The notes: generated by a model not told the origin, from the letters alone. A stretch of 64,000 nt of DNA from Rossellomorea aquimaris (GCF_035590735.1 NZ_CP141595.1:1173001-1237000); one strand, 5' to 3'; shown: positions 48,328 through 59,940, numbered from the stretch's first letter. Made by a program: numbers and translations.

Positions 48328-48876
48328 GTGACATTAAGGGAACGGATAAAGAATAGGTTAGATGAGTTGACCACCCCTTCCACGAAAGAACTTAAAGAAG
48401 TCTTGCAGTCTCTACACTTAAGTCTCGATGATTTACAGCCATACTTGCAGTCTCCAGATGGAAAGCCCTATTATCGAAAGCTCCTTTATCAAAATGAAGC
48501 AGCAGAGCTCCTCGTGATGAATTGGTCCGACATGGAATGTGCCCCACATGATCATGGGGACTCAAAGGGATGGATCCAAGTTCTGAGCGGGACTTCAGTG
48601 AATACAATCTTTGAAGTAAAAGAAAACCAGCTTCCACAGGAGATATTTGATCGCGAATATAGGGAAGGATCTTTCTTTTTTGCACCGAAAAAGGGTGTTC
48701 ACAAAATGAAGAAGGGGAGTGGGGAGGACCTGGTGACCCTCCATCTCTATTCTCCTCCCATTCAGGGTATGATGGTGTACGACTTGGAAAAATGTGCGGC
48801 CTGTGTGGTATCGGAAGAATGCGGGGCATGGTGGCCGGATCATATCAGGCAAAAGGTAAAGGAAATGCAATTATAA
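48328..48876 (+). CDS. cysteine dioxygenase family protein
   Basis: 182 residues of the cupin fold. The first iron-ligand pair is in ECAPHDHGDSKGWIQVLSGT (H-x-H, with the following G-W-I-Q strand) and the third His is in LVTLHLYSPPIQGM. Bacterial CDO has the same three-His facial triad and about 190 residues. It oxidises L-cysteine to cysteine sulfinate with O2 in the cytosol. The start is GTG at 48328 with GGGAGG 7 nt upstream; the frame is open 11 codons earlier, overlapping the DMT gene. Likely operon with the DMT exporter. Some relatives act on 3-mercaptopropionate, so substrate is probable, not certain. Confidence 0.87.
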   Translation: MTLRERIKNRLDELTTPSTKELKEVLQSLHLSLDDLQPYLQSPDGKPYYRKLLYQNEAAELLVMNWSDMECAPHDHGDSKGWIQVLSGTSVNTIFEVKENQLPQEIFDREYREGSFFFAPKKGVHKMKKGSGEDLVTLHLYSPPIQGMMVYDLEKCAACVVSEECGAWWPDHIRQKVKEMQL

Positions 48877-48920
48877 TAGAAGGAGCGTTTCTCCATGGCG
48901 GAGAAACGCTCCTTCTATTA
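48874..48920. terminator. 21-bp bidirectional terminator
   Basis: Positions 48874-48894 and 48900-48920 are perfectly complementary (core GAAGGAGCGTTTCTCC), loop ATGGC. The stem starts on the cysteine dioxygenase stop codon and ends beside the stop of the glycosidase gene on the other strand. Confidence 0.9.
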
Positions 48921-50465
48921 TTATCGTACTCTTACTGTTTTCGCATCCTTACTTTCTACCCCTGTCGGAGAAACGGAGGTAACACCATATGTGTACATTC
49001 CACCTTCTTCAGCTGAAGTATCTTCATATGTTGTAAGCCCTTCTTGGGAATACACGACATCCACAATGTTAGCTGGATTCTCGTAATCTCCTTCTTTCAC
49101 GCCATCAAAGCGATAGATGACATATTTTCTTGCATCAGTATGCTTCTTATCATCTATCTTTATCGTGATACCTTCTTTATGTTTATCTGCATTCACCTTG
49201 TTCGGTTTCTTTGGAAGTGTTTCATTGTTCCAAGGAGTGGCAGGGGTTAAAGCAGGCTCGGTGTAAACCTCGTTACGTATAATATCGGCGTAACCAAGCG
49301 GGTTTTCAAATATTTGTTTGAGAGAGAAATGCATTTGCCCAAGTGCCGTTCCATTTTCACGGTTGTCCATGATCTGTTCAGGCAGCTCGTATGGATTGAA
49401 CCATTCCTGGTCAAAATTGTCTCCCACTTTATAGTCAGCCATCCCTATATAAAGATTAACAGGATGATTGTACGCATACTCATTCACTTCCTGACTCCAC
49501 CAATCTAATAGAACGGAGTAGTTGGCAACAGCCAGATTCCTGGACCAATAGATTTGAGGGGTAATATAGTCAATGCTTCCATCCTTGATCCATTGACGTG
49601 TGTCTGCATACAGATCGTCATAATTCGTTTGTCCCGCTTGTGTATCGCTTCCAGTCGGATCATCAGCTATATTTCTCCATACTCCAAATGGGGAAATCCC
49701 GAACTGTACCCATTCTTTAATGTCTTTGATGGCTGAATTGATGTCAGCTACTAGTACATCAACGTTATTTCGTCTCCAATCTTCAATATCGTCAAAAGAG
49801 TTGCCATATTTCTCGTATGTATCTTGATCTGGGAAGGTTTCTCCTGCAATTCGGTAAGGATAGAAGTAATCGTCCATGTGAACGGCTTCGATATTATAAT
49901 GACTCACTAATTCTTCAACTGTATCAATCAAGTATTCTTGTACTTCAGGTATACCCGGGTCCAAATAATATTGTTTGCCATATTTCACTACCCATTCAGG
50001 ATGAAGCTTGGCAACGTTATTATCTGCAAGTGACTCGATCGTTTGATTTGGCATTGTGATTCGATAAGGGTTCACCCATGCATGAACCTCGATTCCTCGC
50101 TTATGAGATTCCTCAATCATGATCGCAAGAGGATCATATCCCGGATCCGTTCCTTGTTTGTCACCGGTAATGTACTGGGACCAGGGAGCCAGTTCAGAAG
50201 GATAGAAGGCATCTACTGTAGGTTTAACCTGATAAATGACGGTATTAAACTTCAACTCTTTTAGCTCGTCAAGGGTATCTGCCACCCAATCCGTATACTC
50301 CTGCTTGTCCATTCCAGCTTTCACATCAATGTTTTGAACCGTGGCAATCCATGCTGCACGCATTTCATGTTTAGGCGCCTGAGTTTCCGCAGCTTTTCCT
50401 GTAGAAAAAGGAAGGGCAAGGGAGAACAACAAGACGGCCATGATCATGTACTTCACTGCTTTCAT
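48921..50465 (-). CDS. secreted GHL10-family glycoside hydrolase (DigH/YngK-like)
   Basis: 514 residues. A Sec signal peptide MKAVKYMIMAVLLFSLALPF ends near GKAAE. The GHL10 (DUF187) TIM barrel follows with MRAAWIATVQNID, FNTVIYQVKPTVDAFYPSEL, GIEVHAWVNPYRIT and VHMDDYFYPY, which has the acidic active-site pair. The C-terminal 90 residues form a fibronectin-III-like module ending YGVTSVSPTGVES. E. coli DigH of this family cleaves denuded peptidoglycan glycans, and B. subtilis YngK is of similar length. It could liberate wall saccharides for the salvage operons at 38-47 kb (inference). The ATG at 50465 follows GGGGGA by 8 nt. Confidence 0.87.
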   Translation of the reverse strand: MKAVKYMIMAVLLFSLALPFSTGKAAETQAPKHEMRAAWIATVQNIDVKAGMDKQEYTDWVADTLDELKELKFNTVIYQVKPTVDAFYPSELAPWSQYITGDKQGTDPGYDPLAIMIEESHKRGIEVHAWVNPYRITMPNQTIESLADNNVAKLHPEWVVKYGKQYYLDPGIPEVQEYLIDTVEELVSHYNIEAVHMDDYFYPYRIAGETFPDQDTYEKYGNSFDDIEDWRRNNVDVLVADINSAIKDIKEWVQFGISPFGVWRNIADDPTGSDTQAGQTNYDDLYADTRQWIKDGSIDYITPQIYWSRNLAVANYSVLLDWWSQEVNEYAYNHPVNLYIGMADYKVGDNFDQEWFNPYELPEQIMDNRENGTALGQMHFSLKQIFENPLGYADIIRNEVYTEPALTPATPWNNETLPKKPNKVNADKHKEGITIKIDDKKHTDARKYVIYRFDGVKEGDYENPANIVDVVYSQEGLTTYEDTSAEEGGMYTYGVTSVSPTGVESKDAKTVRVR

Positions 50466-50779
50466 CAACAAATCCCCCGCTTTCATTAACTGATTTCTTA
50501 TAAAAGAAACCGTTTTCATTTTATTGAAATAATACTTCACGAAACAAAACAAAAACATGAAATATTATTTCTATTTTCATTATAAGGTGTTACGTTTCTA
50601 TGGTATATAGTACCAATGAGGTAAAAAAACTGAATATTCTATCGATAAGAAGGAGGATTTGACTAGATAAATAGTTCTAAAAAGAAAAGAAAGGGAAAGA
50701 ATGATTACAGAATGTTGCGAATAATCGGGTTGGAGTGGTGGTAAAATAGAAGTTAGAAGTGAAGAGGAGAGTTGATGGA

Positions 50780-51808
50780 ATGTTCAAGGATATAACGATA
50801 GATCGATCTGATCTCAATAACTATACATTCGTAGATGTGAGATCTCCTTCTGAATACAGGGAAATGACGATTCCAGGCAGTATGAACATACCCGTCTTCA
50901 ATGATGAAGAGAGAGCAGAAGTCGGGACTCTATATAAGCAAGTAAGCAAAGAGAGGGCAACGGAACGGGGGCTGGAAATCTTCTCAGGAAAACTACCGGA
51001 TTTTATATAAGAGTTTAAGAAACTGGATGGTGAGATTGTGGTTTTCTGCTGGCGGGGTGGAATGCGAAGCAAAACTGCTGCCACCTTCCTGGATTTAATG
51101 GGTATGAAAACTTCCCGTGTTAAGGAGGAGTCAGGGCGTACCGTCATTGGGTATTGAGTGAACTGGAGACATTTGTAGTGAAGCCTCAAGCCTTTGTGTT
51201 AAACGGTGGAACCGGTATTGGCAAAACAGCCATCCTGAAACAGCTCCAAAAGGAAGGGTTCCCGATTCTGGATATCGAAACGTTAGCCAACCATCGAGGC
51301 TCCATTTTTGGACAGATCGGGTTGACACCAAGCAACCAGAAAACCTTTGATTCCCTTCTTCTTAATGACCTGATGGGGATGCAGGAATCCCCCTTTATAT
51401 TATTTGAAGCAGAAAGTAAAAGGATCGGAAAGCTGCTTCTCCCCGATTTTGCCAATGAAAGAAAGAGTCAATCATATTTTAGAGGAATACTGTTTACACG
51501 AGCATCATGATGAATTTACAGAAGCGTTCCGGTGTATCAAGAGACGTATACATAGCCCGATTGCCAATCGAATAGAGGACGAGCTGAAAGAGAAGAACTA
51601 TAAGCGGGTCTTAGAGCTTTTATTGGAATACTATTATGATCCGAGATACTACCATACTGCGAGCCGGTATCCTGAAGATCAAAAGGTGACCTTAAAAGCT
51701 GGTTCGATTGAGGAGGCATGTGAAGAGGTGAAGAAATTCGTAAAAGTCTGCGCATCGATTCATGAAAACCTCACTTTACAAAGATGGGATCGGGAAATCA
51801 TTTTATAG
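50780..51808 (+). pseudogene. mnmH: broken tRNA 2-selenouridine synthase gene
   Basis: Pieces in three registers together make a MnmH (SelU) protein. Residues from MFKDITIDRSDLNNYTFVDV (rhodanese start) run to KLPDFI and a TAA at 51008-51010. The same frame continues IVVFCWRGGMRSKTAATFLD with the catalytic Cys. At about 51121-51126 one base is missing, since the next frame reads GGVRAYRHWVLSELETFVV and then the P-loop NGGTGIGKT. Near 51450 a segment of several codons is lost and the frame shifts again to LPMKERVNHILEEYCLHEHH and a normal C terminus. Three independent lesions mean no functional protein. The normal enzyme swaps S for Se in wobble uridine 34 of tRNA. Confidence 0.88.
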
Positions 51809-51815
51809 AAAGGGA

Positions 51816-51847
51816 TTGACCGTGTGGTGCACCACATGGTTTATGAT
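51816..51847 (+). promoter_or_regulatory. MerR-type promoter with spacer dyad
   Basis: TTGACC (51816-51821), a 20-nt spacer and TATGAT (51842-51847). The spacer carries the dyad ACCGTGTGGTG-CACCACATGGT (51819-51840), which has a single mismatched pair. A long spacer with a centred dyad is the classical MerR-family operator-promoter, activated by DNA untwisting, so it should control the merR-SRPBCC pair. Confidence 0.8.
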
Positions 51848-51867
51848 TTAGGTGTGAGGTGGAAAGA

Positions 51868-52218
51868 ATGTACAAGGTGAGCGAGTTTTCGAAGATGACA
51901 GGACTGAGTAAGGAAACACTGCGTTATTACGCAGAGATCAAATTGCTGGAACCTGTGTATATCGATCCTGCAAACAACTATCGCTATTATGATAATGGAT
52001 CCTATCTAGTGGGACGATTATTGGTCTACTTAAGGAGATTTAACTTTTCCATTCAAGAAATGTTAACCGTTGTAAATGACGAATCCTTTGAGAATTTGGA
52101 ACAATTGATACGTGCGAAGAAACGGGATTTAGAAGCGGAAGTAGAGAGAATACAAACAGTGATCGAAGAAATGGATGATTTCTTCGAGATGGGAATAGGA
52201 GAGGATAAGAATGATTAA
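51868..52218 (+). CDS. MerR-family transcriptional regulator
   Basis: 116 residues. The HTH is MYKVSEFSKMTGLSKETLRY YAEIKLLEP with the arginine-less but typical R-Y-Y wing and NNYRYYDNGS. Next come LVYLRRFNFSIQEMLTVVND and a dimerisation coiled coil (AKKRDLEAEVERIQTVIEEM). There is almost no C-terminal effector domain, so the ligand may be sensed by the partner SRPBCC protein, whose start overlaps its end by 8 nt. I use the ATG at 51868; a GTG three codons upstream is possible. Confidence 0.88.
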   Translation: MYKVSEFSKMTGLSKETLRYYAEIKLLEPVYIDPANNYRYYDNGSYLVGRLLVYLRRFNFSIQEMLTVVNDESFENLEQLIRAKKRDLEAEVERIQTVIEEMDDFFEMGIGEDKND

Positions 52219-52672
52219 ATGGCATGAAGAACGGATCATTCCAGTCAATATTGAAACGATTTGGCATTTGTTTGAGATTGAGAACATTCAACGAATTATG
52301 CCGAACGTCGTTGAAAACAAGGTACTGGAGCAAAAGGAAGGCGTGGTAGGTTCCACTTACCAACAGAAATACAAAGAGGGGAAACGAATCGAGACGTATA
52401 TTGTAGAAGACCTCGAGTATGAGAACACCCCCGAGAAAAAACACAATAAAATCGGTTTCACACTTGCCAAAGCTTTTGAAATCGAAGCGGAATTCACGCT
52501 TCACAAAATTGACGACCACCAAACCAGATTCATCTATAAAGGAGAAAACAGAGGAGTGAACTTCTTGGGGAAAGTCTTATTAAAACTGGGCGGAGAAAAA
52601 AACAACAACAAAGTCGTCACCGATTTCATGAACCTGGTTGAAAGCGAAGCATTGAAAGAAGCGAATAAATAG
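52211..52672 (+). CDS. SRPBCC-family protein
   Basis: 153 residues. N-terminal strand and helix EERIIPVNIETIWHLFEIEN, then QRIMPNVVENKVLEQKEGVV, DLEYENTPEKKHNKIGFTLA and a long C-terminal helix ending DFMNLVESEALKEANK. It is a helix-grip (START/Bet v 1) lipid or ligand pocket. It overlaps merR by 8 nt, with GGAGAGGA before the ATG, and is the fourth SRPBCC gene in the window tied to a regulator. The ligand is unknown. A repeat hairpin begins 6 nt after the stop. Confidence 0.82.
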   Translation: MIKWHEERIIPVNIETIWHLFEIENIQRIMPNVVENKVLEQKEGVVGSTYQQKYKEGKRIETYIVEDLEYENTPEKKHNKIGFTLAKAFEIEAEFTLHKIDDHQTRFIYKGENRGVNFLGKVLLKLGGEKNNNKVVTDFMNLVESEALKEANK

Positions 52673-52677
52673 TTCAG

Positions 52678-52718
52678 AAAGGGACGGACCTCCACGAATT
52701 GTGGAGGTCCGTCCCTTT
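52678..52718. repeat. GGGACGGACCTC hairpin, 18-bp perfect stem
   Basis: AAAGGGACGGACCTCCAC (52678-52695), loop GAATT, GTGGAGGTCCGTCCCTTT (52701-52718), starting 6 nt after the SRPBCC stop. The outer (AAA/TTT) and inner (CCAC/GTGG) pairs are copy-specific and compensated. Confidence 0.85.
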
Positions 52719-52796
52719 AATCGTTCACAAGCAGGAAATATCCCATCTTTAATCGAATGTAGACTCGTTAGTGTTCTTTAGAAGGGGATGTAGAAA

Positions 52797-53255
52797 ATGG
52801 ATTATCAAAAAGAAAAGATCATAACACATCACATAAAAGTAATGGAATGGGTGACATCACTTGAATCTTTGACGGAGGAACAGTGGAGAAGGCCAATAGA
52901 AGAAAGTAAATGGAGTGTAGCGGAAATCATCGGCCACTTCATTCCGTGGGACGAATTTGTACTGGAAAGCCGTATTCCCTATTTTAGCATAGGAAAAGAA
53001 ATGCCCCCCGGTCCTGACCCGGATGAATTGAATCATCAAGCTGCAATGGAAAGCAGAACGCGTTCCAAACACGAAACCATTGAAGCATACATTCTTACAA
53101 GACAAAAACTGCATAAAGCAATCCTTTCTATAGATGACCAGGAATGGCATAAAGAGATAACCATCGGCAAAAGCAAAATAACAATCCATGACTATTTTAA
53201 TAACTTAGCTGAACATGATGAACACCATATGAATCAAATAAATAAGTATAAATGA
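52797..53255 (+). CDS. DinB-family protein
   Basis: 152 residues forming the four-helix DinB/YfiT bundle. Helix 1 has HHIKVMEWVTSLESL, helix 2 SKWSVAEIIGHFIPWDEF with a likely metal His, helix 3 ETIEAYILTRQKLHKAIL, and the C terminus NNLAEHDEHHMNQINKY supplies further His ligands (H-x-x-H-H). The family includes metal-binding thiol-dependent transferases, but most are uncharacterised. It is monocistronic: a repeat hairpin starts 2 nt after the stop. The name comes from a DNA-damage-induced gene; SOS control is not visible here. Confidence 0.87.
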   Translation: MDYQKEKIITHHIKVMEWVTSLESLTEEQWRRPIEESKWSVAEIIGHFIPWDEFVLESRIPYFSIGKEMPPGPDPDELNHQAAMESRTRSKHETIEAYILTRQKLHKAILSIDDQEWHKEITIGKSKITIHDYFNNLAEHDEHHMNQINKYK

Positions 53256-53257
53256 AG

Positions 53258-53294
53258 AGGGACGGACCTCCGGGATTCTTGGAGGTCCGTCCCT
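53258..53294. repeat. GGGACGGACCTC hairpin after dinB-like gene
   Basis: AGGGACGGACCTCC (53258-53271), loop GGGATTCTT, GGAGGTCCGTCCCT (53281-53294), then TTTT. It starts within 3 nt of the stop codon and can act as terminator. Confidence 0.85.
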
Positions 53295-53295
53295 T

Positions 53296-53688
53296 TTCAT
53301 ATGGTTTGAATTTTGGTCTCGAAGGGAAAAGAAGAAGAGTTTCAGGTAGCTGAAATTCAGGCAGTAAAAAATTTTTTTTAGTTAAAATTTTGCATGAAAA
53401 TTCATGTTGGGTTTTGATGAAAAATGTTCCATTGAGCGATTTTTTGAAAGCGATTTCTTTATGATTGCATCAAGCTTTTAAAGATTCTGAATATTGAGTA
53501 AAAAGAAACATTTATATAACAACCTTCATTCATTCTATTACATATATATTTGGAAAAGTATCTCTATAGTCATTAACTTAATTTTTCGTTTTTTCTAAAT
53601 TTCATGATATACTAACGAAAATTAAGAAAATTTAATTAACCGGTTAATTATTCAAAAAATATACAAGTTTAGTAGAGGAGGACATTGG
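53296..53688 (+). promoter_or_regulatory. gltA upstream region: extended -10 promoter and 18-bp palindrome
   Basis: About 390 AT-rich bases. A TGATATACT extended -10 (TATACT at 53608-53613) gives a start near 53620. A perfect palindrome TAATTAACC-GGTTAATTA lies at 53633-53650, inside the leader and about 40 nt before the start codon, where a bound repressor would block elongation or a cruciform could form. No LysR-type gltC gene is adjacent, unlike B. subtilis. I found no TnrA box (TGTnAnAWWWTnTnACA). Confidence 0.6.
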
Positions 53689-56600
53689 ATGAAAACGAAT
53701 CTTCCTGTAGCGCAAGGCCTGTATGATCCTGCGCAAGAACATGAAGCATGTGGAATTGGAATGATTGCAAATATTGATGGGACGAAGAGTCACAGCATCG
53801 TTCAAAATGCAATTAACATTCTATGTAACTTAGAGCACCGCGGGGGACAATCAGCTGACACAAGTACTGGTGACGGTGCAGGTATCCTTACCCAAATTCC
53901 TCATCATTTCTTCAAAAAGCAATGTGAGAAAGAAGACATCATCCTTCCGAGAAAAGGTGAATATGGGATTGGAATGGTATTCCTTCCTGAAAATTATGAG
54001 AAGCGCATGAAAAGCAAAGAGATATTTGAGCGCATCATTGAAGAAGAAGGTCAGAAGACACTAGGCTGGAGACCAGTTCCACTCAATGATTCCTTTGTAG
54101 GAAAAGTGGCTTCCAAGTCTAAACCGTTCATCCGCCAGGTATTCATTGGCGTATCGGATGACATAAAGTCCCGCATGGATTTCGAGCGCAAGCTATATGT
54201 GATCCGTAAACGAGTTGAAAAAGAAGTGGCAACTGTGGAAGGACAAGAAGATGTATATCTTTGTAGTTTGTCTTCTACAACCATCGTTTACAAAGGGATG
54301 CTCATCCCGGAACAGCTCGATTCCTTTTATATTGACCTCAACCATCCTGAGTTCCGGTCAGCCTTAGCCCTTGTACATTCCCGCTTTAGTACAAACACTT
54401 TCCCAAGCTGGCAGCGTTCTCATCCAAACCGATATACGATCCATAATGGAGAATTCAACACATTGCGAGGTAATGTGAACTGGATGCGCGCACGTGAGAA
54501 GCTGTGCCATTCAAGTGCATTTAAAGAAGAAGATCTGGAAAAGATCCTTCCTGTTATTGATGAGACAGGCAGTGATTCCTCTATGTTCGATAACTGCTTT
54601 GAATTCCTTCATTTATCGGGAAGATCCCTTGCTCACACGGCCATGATGATGGTACCTGAGCCTTGGGAAAATGATGACACGATTCATCCGAAGAAAAAGG
54701 ACTTCTACGAATATCATAGCTGTTTGATGGAACCGTGGGATGGACCGGCAGCCCTTGTGTTTACGGATGGAAAACAGATCGGTGCTTGCCTGGACCGGAA
54801 TGGACTACGCCCGGCTCGTTACTATGTGACTAAGGGCGGCATGATCGTACTTGGTTCTGAAGTAGGGGCCCTGGATATTTTTGCCGATGACATTGTGTAC
54901 AAAGATCGATTACAGCCAGGAAAAATGCTTCTCGTCGATCTGGAAAAAGGGAGAATCATTCCGGATGAAGAGATCAAGCTGCGCGTTGCTTCCGAGCATC
55001 CGTACAGACATTGGCTGGATAATAATAAATTTGAACTTGAGGAATTACCCGAAACGACACATGAACCAGTTCAACTGGATTCAGAAGAAGTGCTATTGCA
55101 GCAGCAGGCTTTTGGCTACACAAATGAGGAGTTGAACAAAATCATTAAGCCGATGGTGACGGACGGCAAAGATCCGGTTGGTTCCATGGGTTATGATTCA
55201 CCTCTTGCGGTATTATCGAAAAAGCCACAGCTTCTTTATAACTACTTCAAACAACTATTTGCTCAAGTGACAAACCCACCGATCGATGCGATTCGAGAAC
55301 AAATCATTACATCTGTAGGGACCACGATCGGAGCAGAAGGAAACCTGGTTAACCCGGGTCCTGAAAGCTGCAGGCATATCCATTTAAAGACACCGATCTT
55401 AACCGGTGAAGAACTTGAAAAGCTTCGTCATCAAAACGAAAAAGGCTTCAAAGCCGTTACTTTATCGATTTTATTTGATGTAACCGATGAAGAGAATCAG
55501 CTTGAAAGCACGCTGGATGTTCTGTATGAAAAAGCTGACCTGGCCGTTGAAGACGGTGCGACACTTCTTATTTTATCTGACCGTGGAGTTGTGAAGGATA
55601 AGGCAGCCATCCCGGCACTCCTTGCGGTTTCAGGACTGCATCATCACTTAATTCGCCAAGGAACGCGTACGACTGTCAGCATCCTTTTAGAATCAGGGGA
55701 ACCAAGAGAGGTTCACCATTTCGCAACCCTGCTTGGATATGGTGCAGAAGCAATCAATCCGTATTTAGCCTATGAAACACTGCGTGATCTGATCGATAAG
55801 GGCGAGCTGCAGGATACCACTTACGAACAAGCGGTGCAAAGCTTTGTGAAATCAGGTACTGACGGAGTCATCAAGGTTTTATCTAAAATGGGAATCTCGA
55901 CGATTCAAAGCTACCGTGGAGCGCAAATTTTTGAAGCGGTAGGCATTCATAAAGATGTTATTGATAAATATTTCACCCGTACAGCGTCGAGACTCGGCGG
56001 AATCGGAATGGATATCATCGAAAAAGAAGTGCTCTTGAGACATAGAAAAGCATTCAATGACCGGAAAGACAATCAAAGTACATTAGAATCCGGAGATGAA
56101 TTCCAATATCGTAAAAATGGAGAGGATCATGCGTACAATCCTAGTACGATACACACTCTTCAACATGCATGCCGTACGAATAATTATGAATTGTTCAAAA
56201 AATATTCCAACATGTTGACAGATGAAAAGCAGAATCTGCAATCTCTGCGCGGACTTCTTTCGTTTAAAGAAACGAAGCCTATCCCGATTGAAGAGGTAGA
56301 GTCAGTGGAAGAAATCTGTCGCCGTTTTAAGACCGGTGCAATGTCATTCGGCTCCATCAGTCAGGAAGCCCATGAAGCATTAGCGATTGCCATGAATAAA
56401 ATTGGCGGTCGGAGCAATTCAGGAGAAGGTGGGGAACACCCAAGCCGCTTCACCCCGGACGAAAATGGGGATTCAAGACGCAGCTCAATCAAGCAAGTAG
56501 CGTCAGGACGCTTCGGTGTAACAAGCCATTACCTGGTAAATGCGGACGAGATACAAATCAAGGTTGCACAAGGAGCGAAACCTGGTGAAGGTGGACATCT

Positions 56601-58287
56601 CCCTGGCAAAAAAGTATATCCTTGGGTTGCTGAAGTGCGGGGATCTACTCCTGGAGTGGAATTGATTTCACCACCACCTCATCATGATATCTATTCGATT
56701 GAAGACCTTGCCGAGCTGATTTATAACCTGAAGAATGCAAATCCTCAAGCCCGCATCAGCGTGAAGCTGGTATCAGCTGTAGGTGTTGGGACCATCGCTG
56801 CAGGTGTGGCAAAAGGCCGGGCGGATGTTGTGTTAATCAGTGGATATGACGGAGGAACCGGTGCTGCGCCGAGAACGAGTCTGAAACATACAGGATTGCC
56901 ATGGGAAATCGGTCTTGCCGAAGCTCATCAGACCCTGTTACTGAATCGTCTTCGTGACCGGATTGTCGTCGAGACTGATGGGAAAATGATGACAGGCAGG
57001 GATGTTGTGGTTGCATCGCTTCTGGGAGCGGAAGAGTATGGATTCTCGACTGCACCACTTGTTGTCCTTGGATGTGTCATGATGCGTGTTTGTCATATGA
57101 ACACATGTCCAGTCGGTATAGCGACACAAGACCCTGAGTTACGTGAAAAATACACAGGTGACCCTGAACATGTAGCGAACTTCATGCGATTTGTTGCCCA
57201 GGAAACAAGAGAGCTCATGGCTCAACTTGGCTTCAGAACGATCAATGAAATGATTGGCAGAACCGATATCCTTGAAGCAAACGAAGCAATTGATCATTGG
57301 AAAGGGAAGGGAATCGACCTCTCTGCTCTTCTGCATCAGCCGGATGTGCCTGAAAAGGTGGGCCGCTTTGCGACAAGAAAGCAGGATCACGAGCTTGAGA
57401 AAACACTCGATTATCAAGAGCTGATTCCCCGCTGCCGCCAAGCGATTGAAACGGGAGAACCGGTTGAATGGACGACAGCGATTCGAAACATACACCGCGT
57501 AACCGGCACGATGCTTGGAAGCGAAATCACAAAACGCTATGGGGCAGAAGGATTACCGGAAGATACTATCCGCCTCACGTTTAAAGGATCTGCAGGACAA
57601 AGCTTCGGTGCCTTTATTCCAAAAGGTCTGACGCTGAGACTTGTCGGTGATTCAAATGACTTCGTTGGAAAAGGTTTATCAGGTGGAAAAATCATCGTTC
57701 ATCCTGATCCAACCGCTACATTCATCCCAGAACGAAACACGATCATCGGTAACGTTTCCTTCTACGGAGCGTCTGGTGGAGAAGCATATATTTACGGAGT
57801 GGCCGGCGAGCGCTTCTGTGTCCGTAATAGTGGAGCACAGGTAGTCGTGGAAAGTGTCGGGGATCACGGATGTGAGTATATGACAGGTGGAAAAGTAGTT
57901 GTACTCGGTCTTACAGGCCGAAACTTTGCAGCCGGTATGTCAGGTGGAGTCGCCTATGTACTGGATGAAGATGAAAACTTCAGGTCGAGATGTAACCAGG
58001 AGCTTGTCCTCGTTCAGCCATTATTTGATCCGGACGAAATGAAAGATGTATACGACATGATCGAGAAATATGTTCATTATACCAACAGCAACAACGGTAA
58101 GAAGATATTAGCGAACTGGGATTCCTATGTGTCAAAATTTGTACGCGTGATTCCGAAATCTTACCTCAAGATGAGAGAACGGATCAGTGAGCTTGAAAAT
58201 AGCGGATTAGAGAAATTCGATGCCGAAATGGCAGCATTTGAAGAAGGTACAAAAGAAGAGAAAAAAGTATTGGAACCAGCGAAATAA
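53689..58287 (+). CDS. gltA: glutamate synthase large subunit
   Basis: 1532 residues. The N-terminal class II glutamine amidotransferase starts after a 20-residue propeptide at C21 ([15 protein letters not shown]). The central domain follows, then the FMN-binding synthase domain with [35 protein letters not shown] and [20 protein letters not shown]. The [3Fe-4S] cysteines are in [20 protein letters not shown]. The C-terminal GXGXG beta-helix has [12 protein letters not shown] and [13 protein letters not shown]. It makes two glutamates from glutamine and 2-oxoglutarate. GAGGAGG precedes the ATG by 7-8 nt. It is followed after 17 nt by gltB in one operon. Confidence 0.97.
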   Translation: MKTNLPVAQGLYDPAQEHEACGIGMIANIDGTKSHSIVQNAINILCNLEHRGGQSADTSTGDGAGILTQIPHHFFKKQCEKEDIILPRKGEYGIGMVFLPENYEKRMKSKEIFERIIEEEGQKTLGWRPVPLNDSFVGKVASKSKPFIRQVFIGVSDDIKSRMDFERKLYVIRKRVEKEVATVEGQEDVYLCSLSSTTIVYKGMLIPEQLDSFYIDLNHPEFRSALALVHSRFSTNTFPSWQRSHPNRYTIHNGEFNTLRGNVNWMRAREKLCHSSAFKEEDLEKILPVIDETGSDSSMFDNCFEFLHLSGRSLAHTAMMMVPEPWENDDTIHPKKKDFYEYHSCLMEPWDGPAALVFTDGKQIGACLDRNGLRPARYYVTKGGMIVLGSEVGALDIFADDIVYKDRLQPGKMLLVDLEKGRIIPDEEIKLRVASEHPYRHWLDNNKFELEELPETTHEPVQLDSEEVLLQQQAFGYTNEELNKIIKPMVTDGKDPVGSMGYDSPLAVLSKKPQLLYNYFKQLFAQVTNPPIDAIREQIITSVGTTIGAEGNLVNPGPESCRHIHLKTPILTGEELEKLRHQNEKGFKAVTLSILFDVTDEENQLESTLDVLYEKADLAVEDGATLLILSDRGVVKDKAAIPALLAVSGLHHHLIRQGTRTTVSILLESGEPREVHHFATLLGYGAEAINPYLAYETLRDLIDKGELQDTTYEQAVQSFVKSGTDGVIKVLSKMGISTIQSYRGAQIFEAVGIHKDVIDKYFTRTASRLGGIGMDIIEKEVLLRHRKAFNDRKDNQSTLESGDEFQYRKNGEDHAYNPSTIHTLQHACRTNNYELFKKYSNMLTDEKQNLQSLRGLLSFKETKPIPIEEVESVEEICRRFKTGAMSFGSISQEAHEALAIAMNKIGGRSNSGEGGEHPSRFTPDENGDSRRSSIKQVASGRFGVTSHYLVNADEIQIKVAQGAKPGEGGHLPGKKVYPWVAEVRGSTPGVELISPPPHHDIYSIEDLAELIYNLKNANPQARISVKLVSAVGVGTIAAGVAKGRADVVLISGYDGGTGAAPRTSLKHTGLPWEIGLAEAHQTLLLNRLRDRIVVETDGKMMTGRDVVVASLLGAEEYGFSTAPLVVLGCVMMRVCHMNTCPVGIATQDPELREKYTGDPEHVANFMRFVAQETRELMAQLGFRTINEMIGRTDILEANEAIDHWKGKGIDLSALLHQPDVPEKVGRFATRKQDHELEKTLDYQELIPRCRQAIETGEPVEWTTAIRNIHRVTGTMLGSEITKRYGAEGLPEDTIRLTFKGSAGQSFGAFIPKGLTLRLVGDSNDFVGKGLSGGKIIVHPDPTATFIPERNTIIGNVSFYGASGGEAYIYGVAGERFCVRNSGAQVVVESVGDHGCEYMTGGKVVVLGLTGRNFAAGMSGGVAYVLDEDENFRSRCNQELVLVQPLFDPDEMKDVYDMIEKYVHYTNSNNGKKILANWDSYVSKFVRVIPKSYLKMRERISELENSGLEKFDAEMAAFEEGTKEEKKVLEPAK

Positions 58288-58304
58288 AGAGGGAGGGGGA
58301 TATT

Positions 58305-59792
<1,488 letters not shown>

Positions 59793-59794
59793 TA

Positions 59795-59840
59795 GAGGGA
59801 CGGACCTCCGTCGGGCTTGATGCCTGACGGGGGTTTTTTT
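59795..59840 (+). terminator. gltAB terminator fused to a repeat arm
   Basis: A GAGGGACGGACCTCC repeat arm (59795-59809) overlaps the stem CCTCCGTCGGGC (59805-59816), loop TTGAT, GCCTGACGGGGG (59822-59833, two wobbles), then T7. The repeat therefore merges into a functional-looking terminator. Confidence 0.85.
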
Positions 59841-59851
59841 GCGTGTTTAAA

Positions 59852-59940
59852 GAGGGACGGACCTCCCTCAAGCCCCATCCACCACCTCCAATCCTCATAA
59901 CCACACCATTTCTTCAATCGAATTCCAAGGTCCGTCCCTC
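59852..59940. repeat. repeat arm pair downstream of gltB
   Basis: GAGGGACGGACCTCC (59852-59866) and AAGGTCCGTCCCTC (59927-59940) with a 60-nt loop. A further solitary arm AAGGTCCGTCCCT stands at 60302-60314. With the arm at 59795 this makes four arms in a 628-nt gap. Confidence 0.75.

Noticed and set aside
50780..51808. Three separate small genes in the mnmH region
   Set aside because: The pieces in different frames join into one MnmH protein in the right order, so a single decayed gene explains them better.
53296..53688. TnrA or GltC box upstream of gltA
   Set aside because: No TGTnAnAWWWTnTnACA-like 17-mer and no adjacent LysR gene. Only the TAATTAACCGGTTAATTA palindrome is clear.
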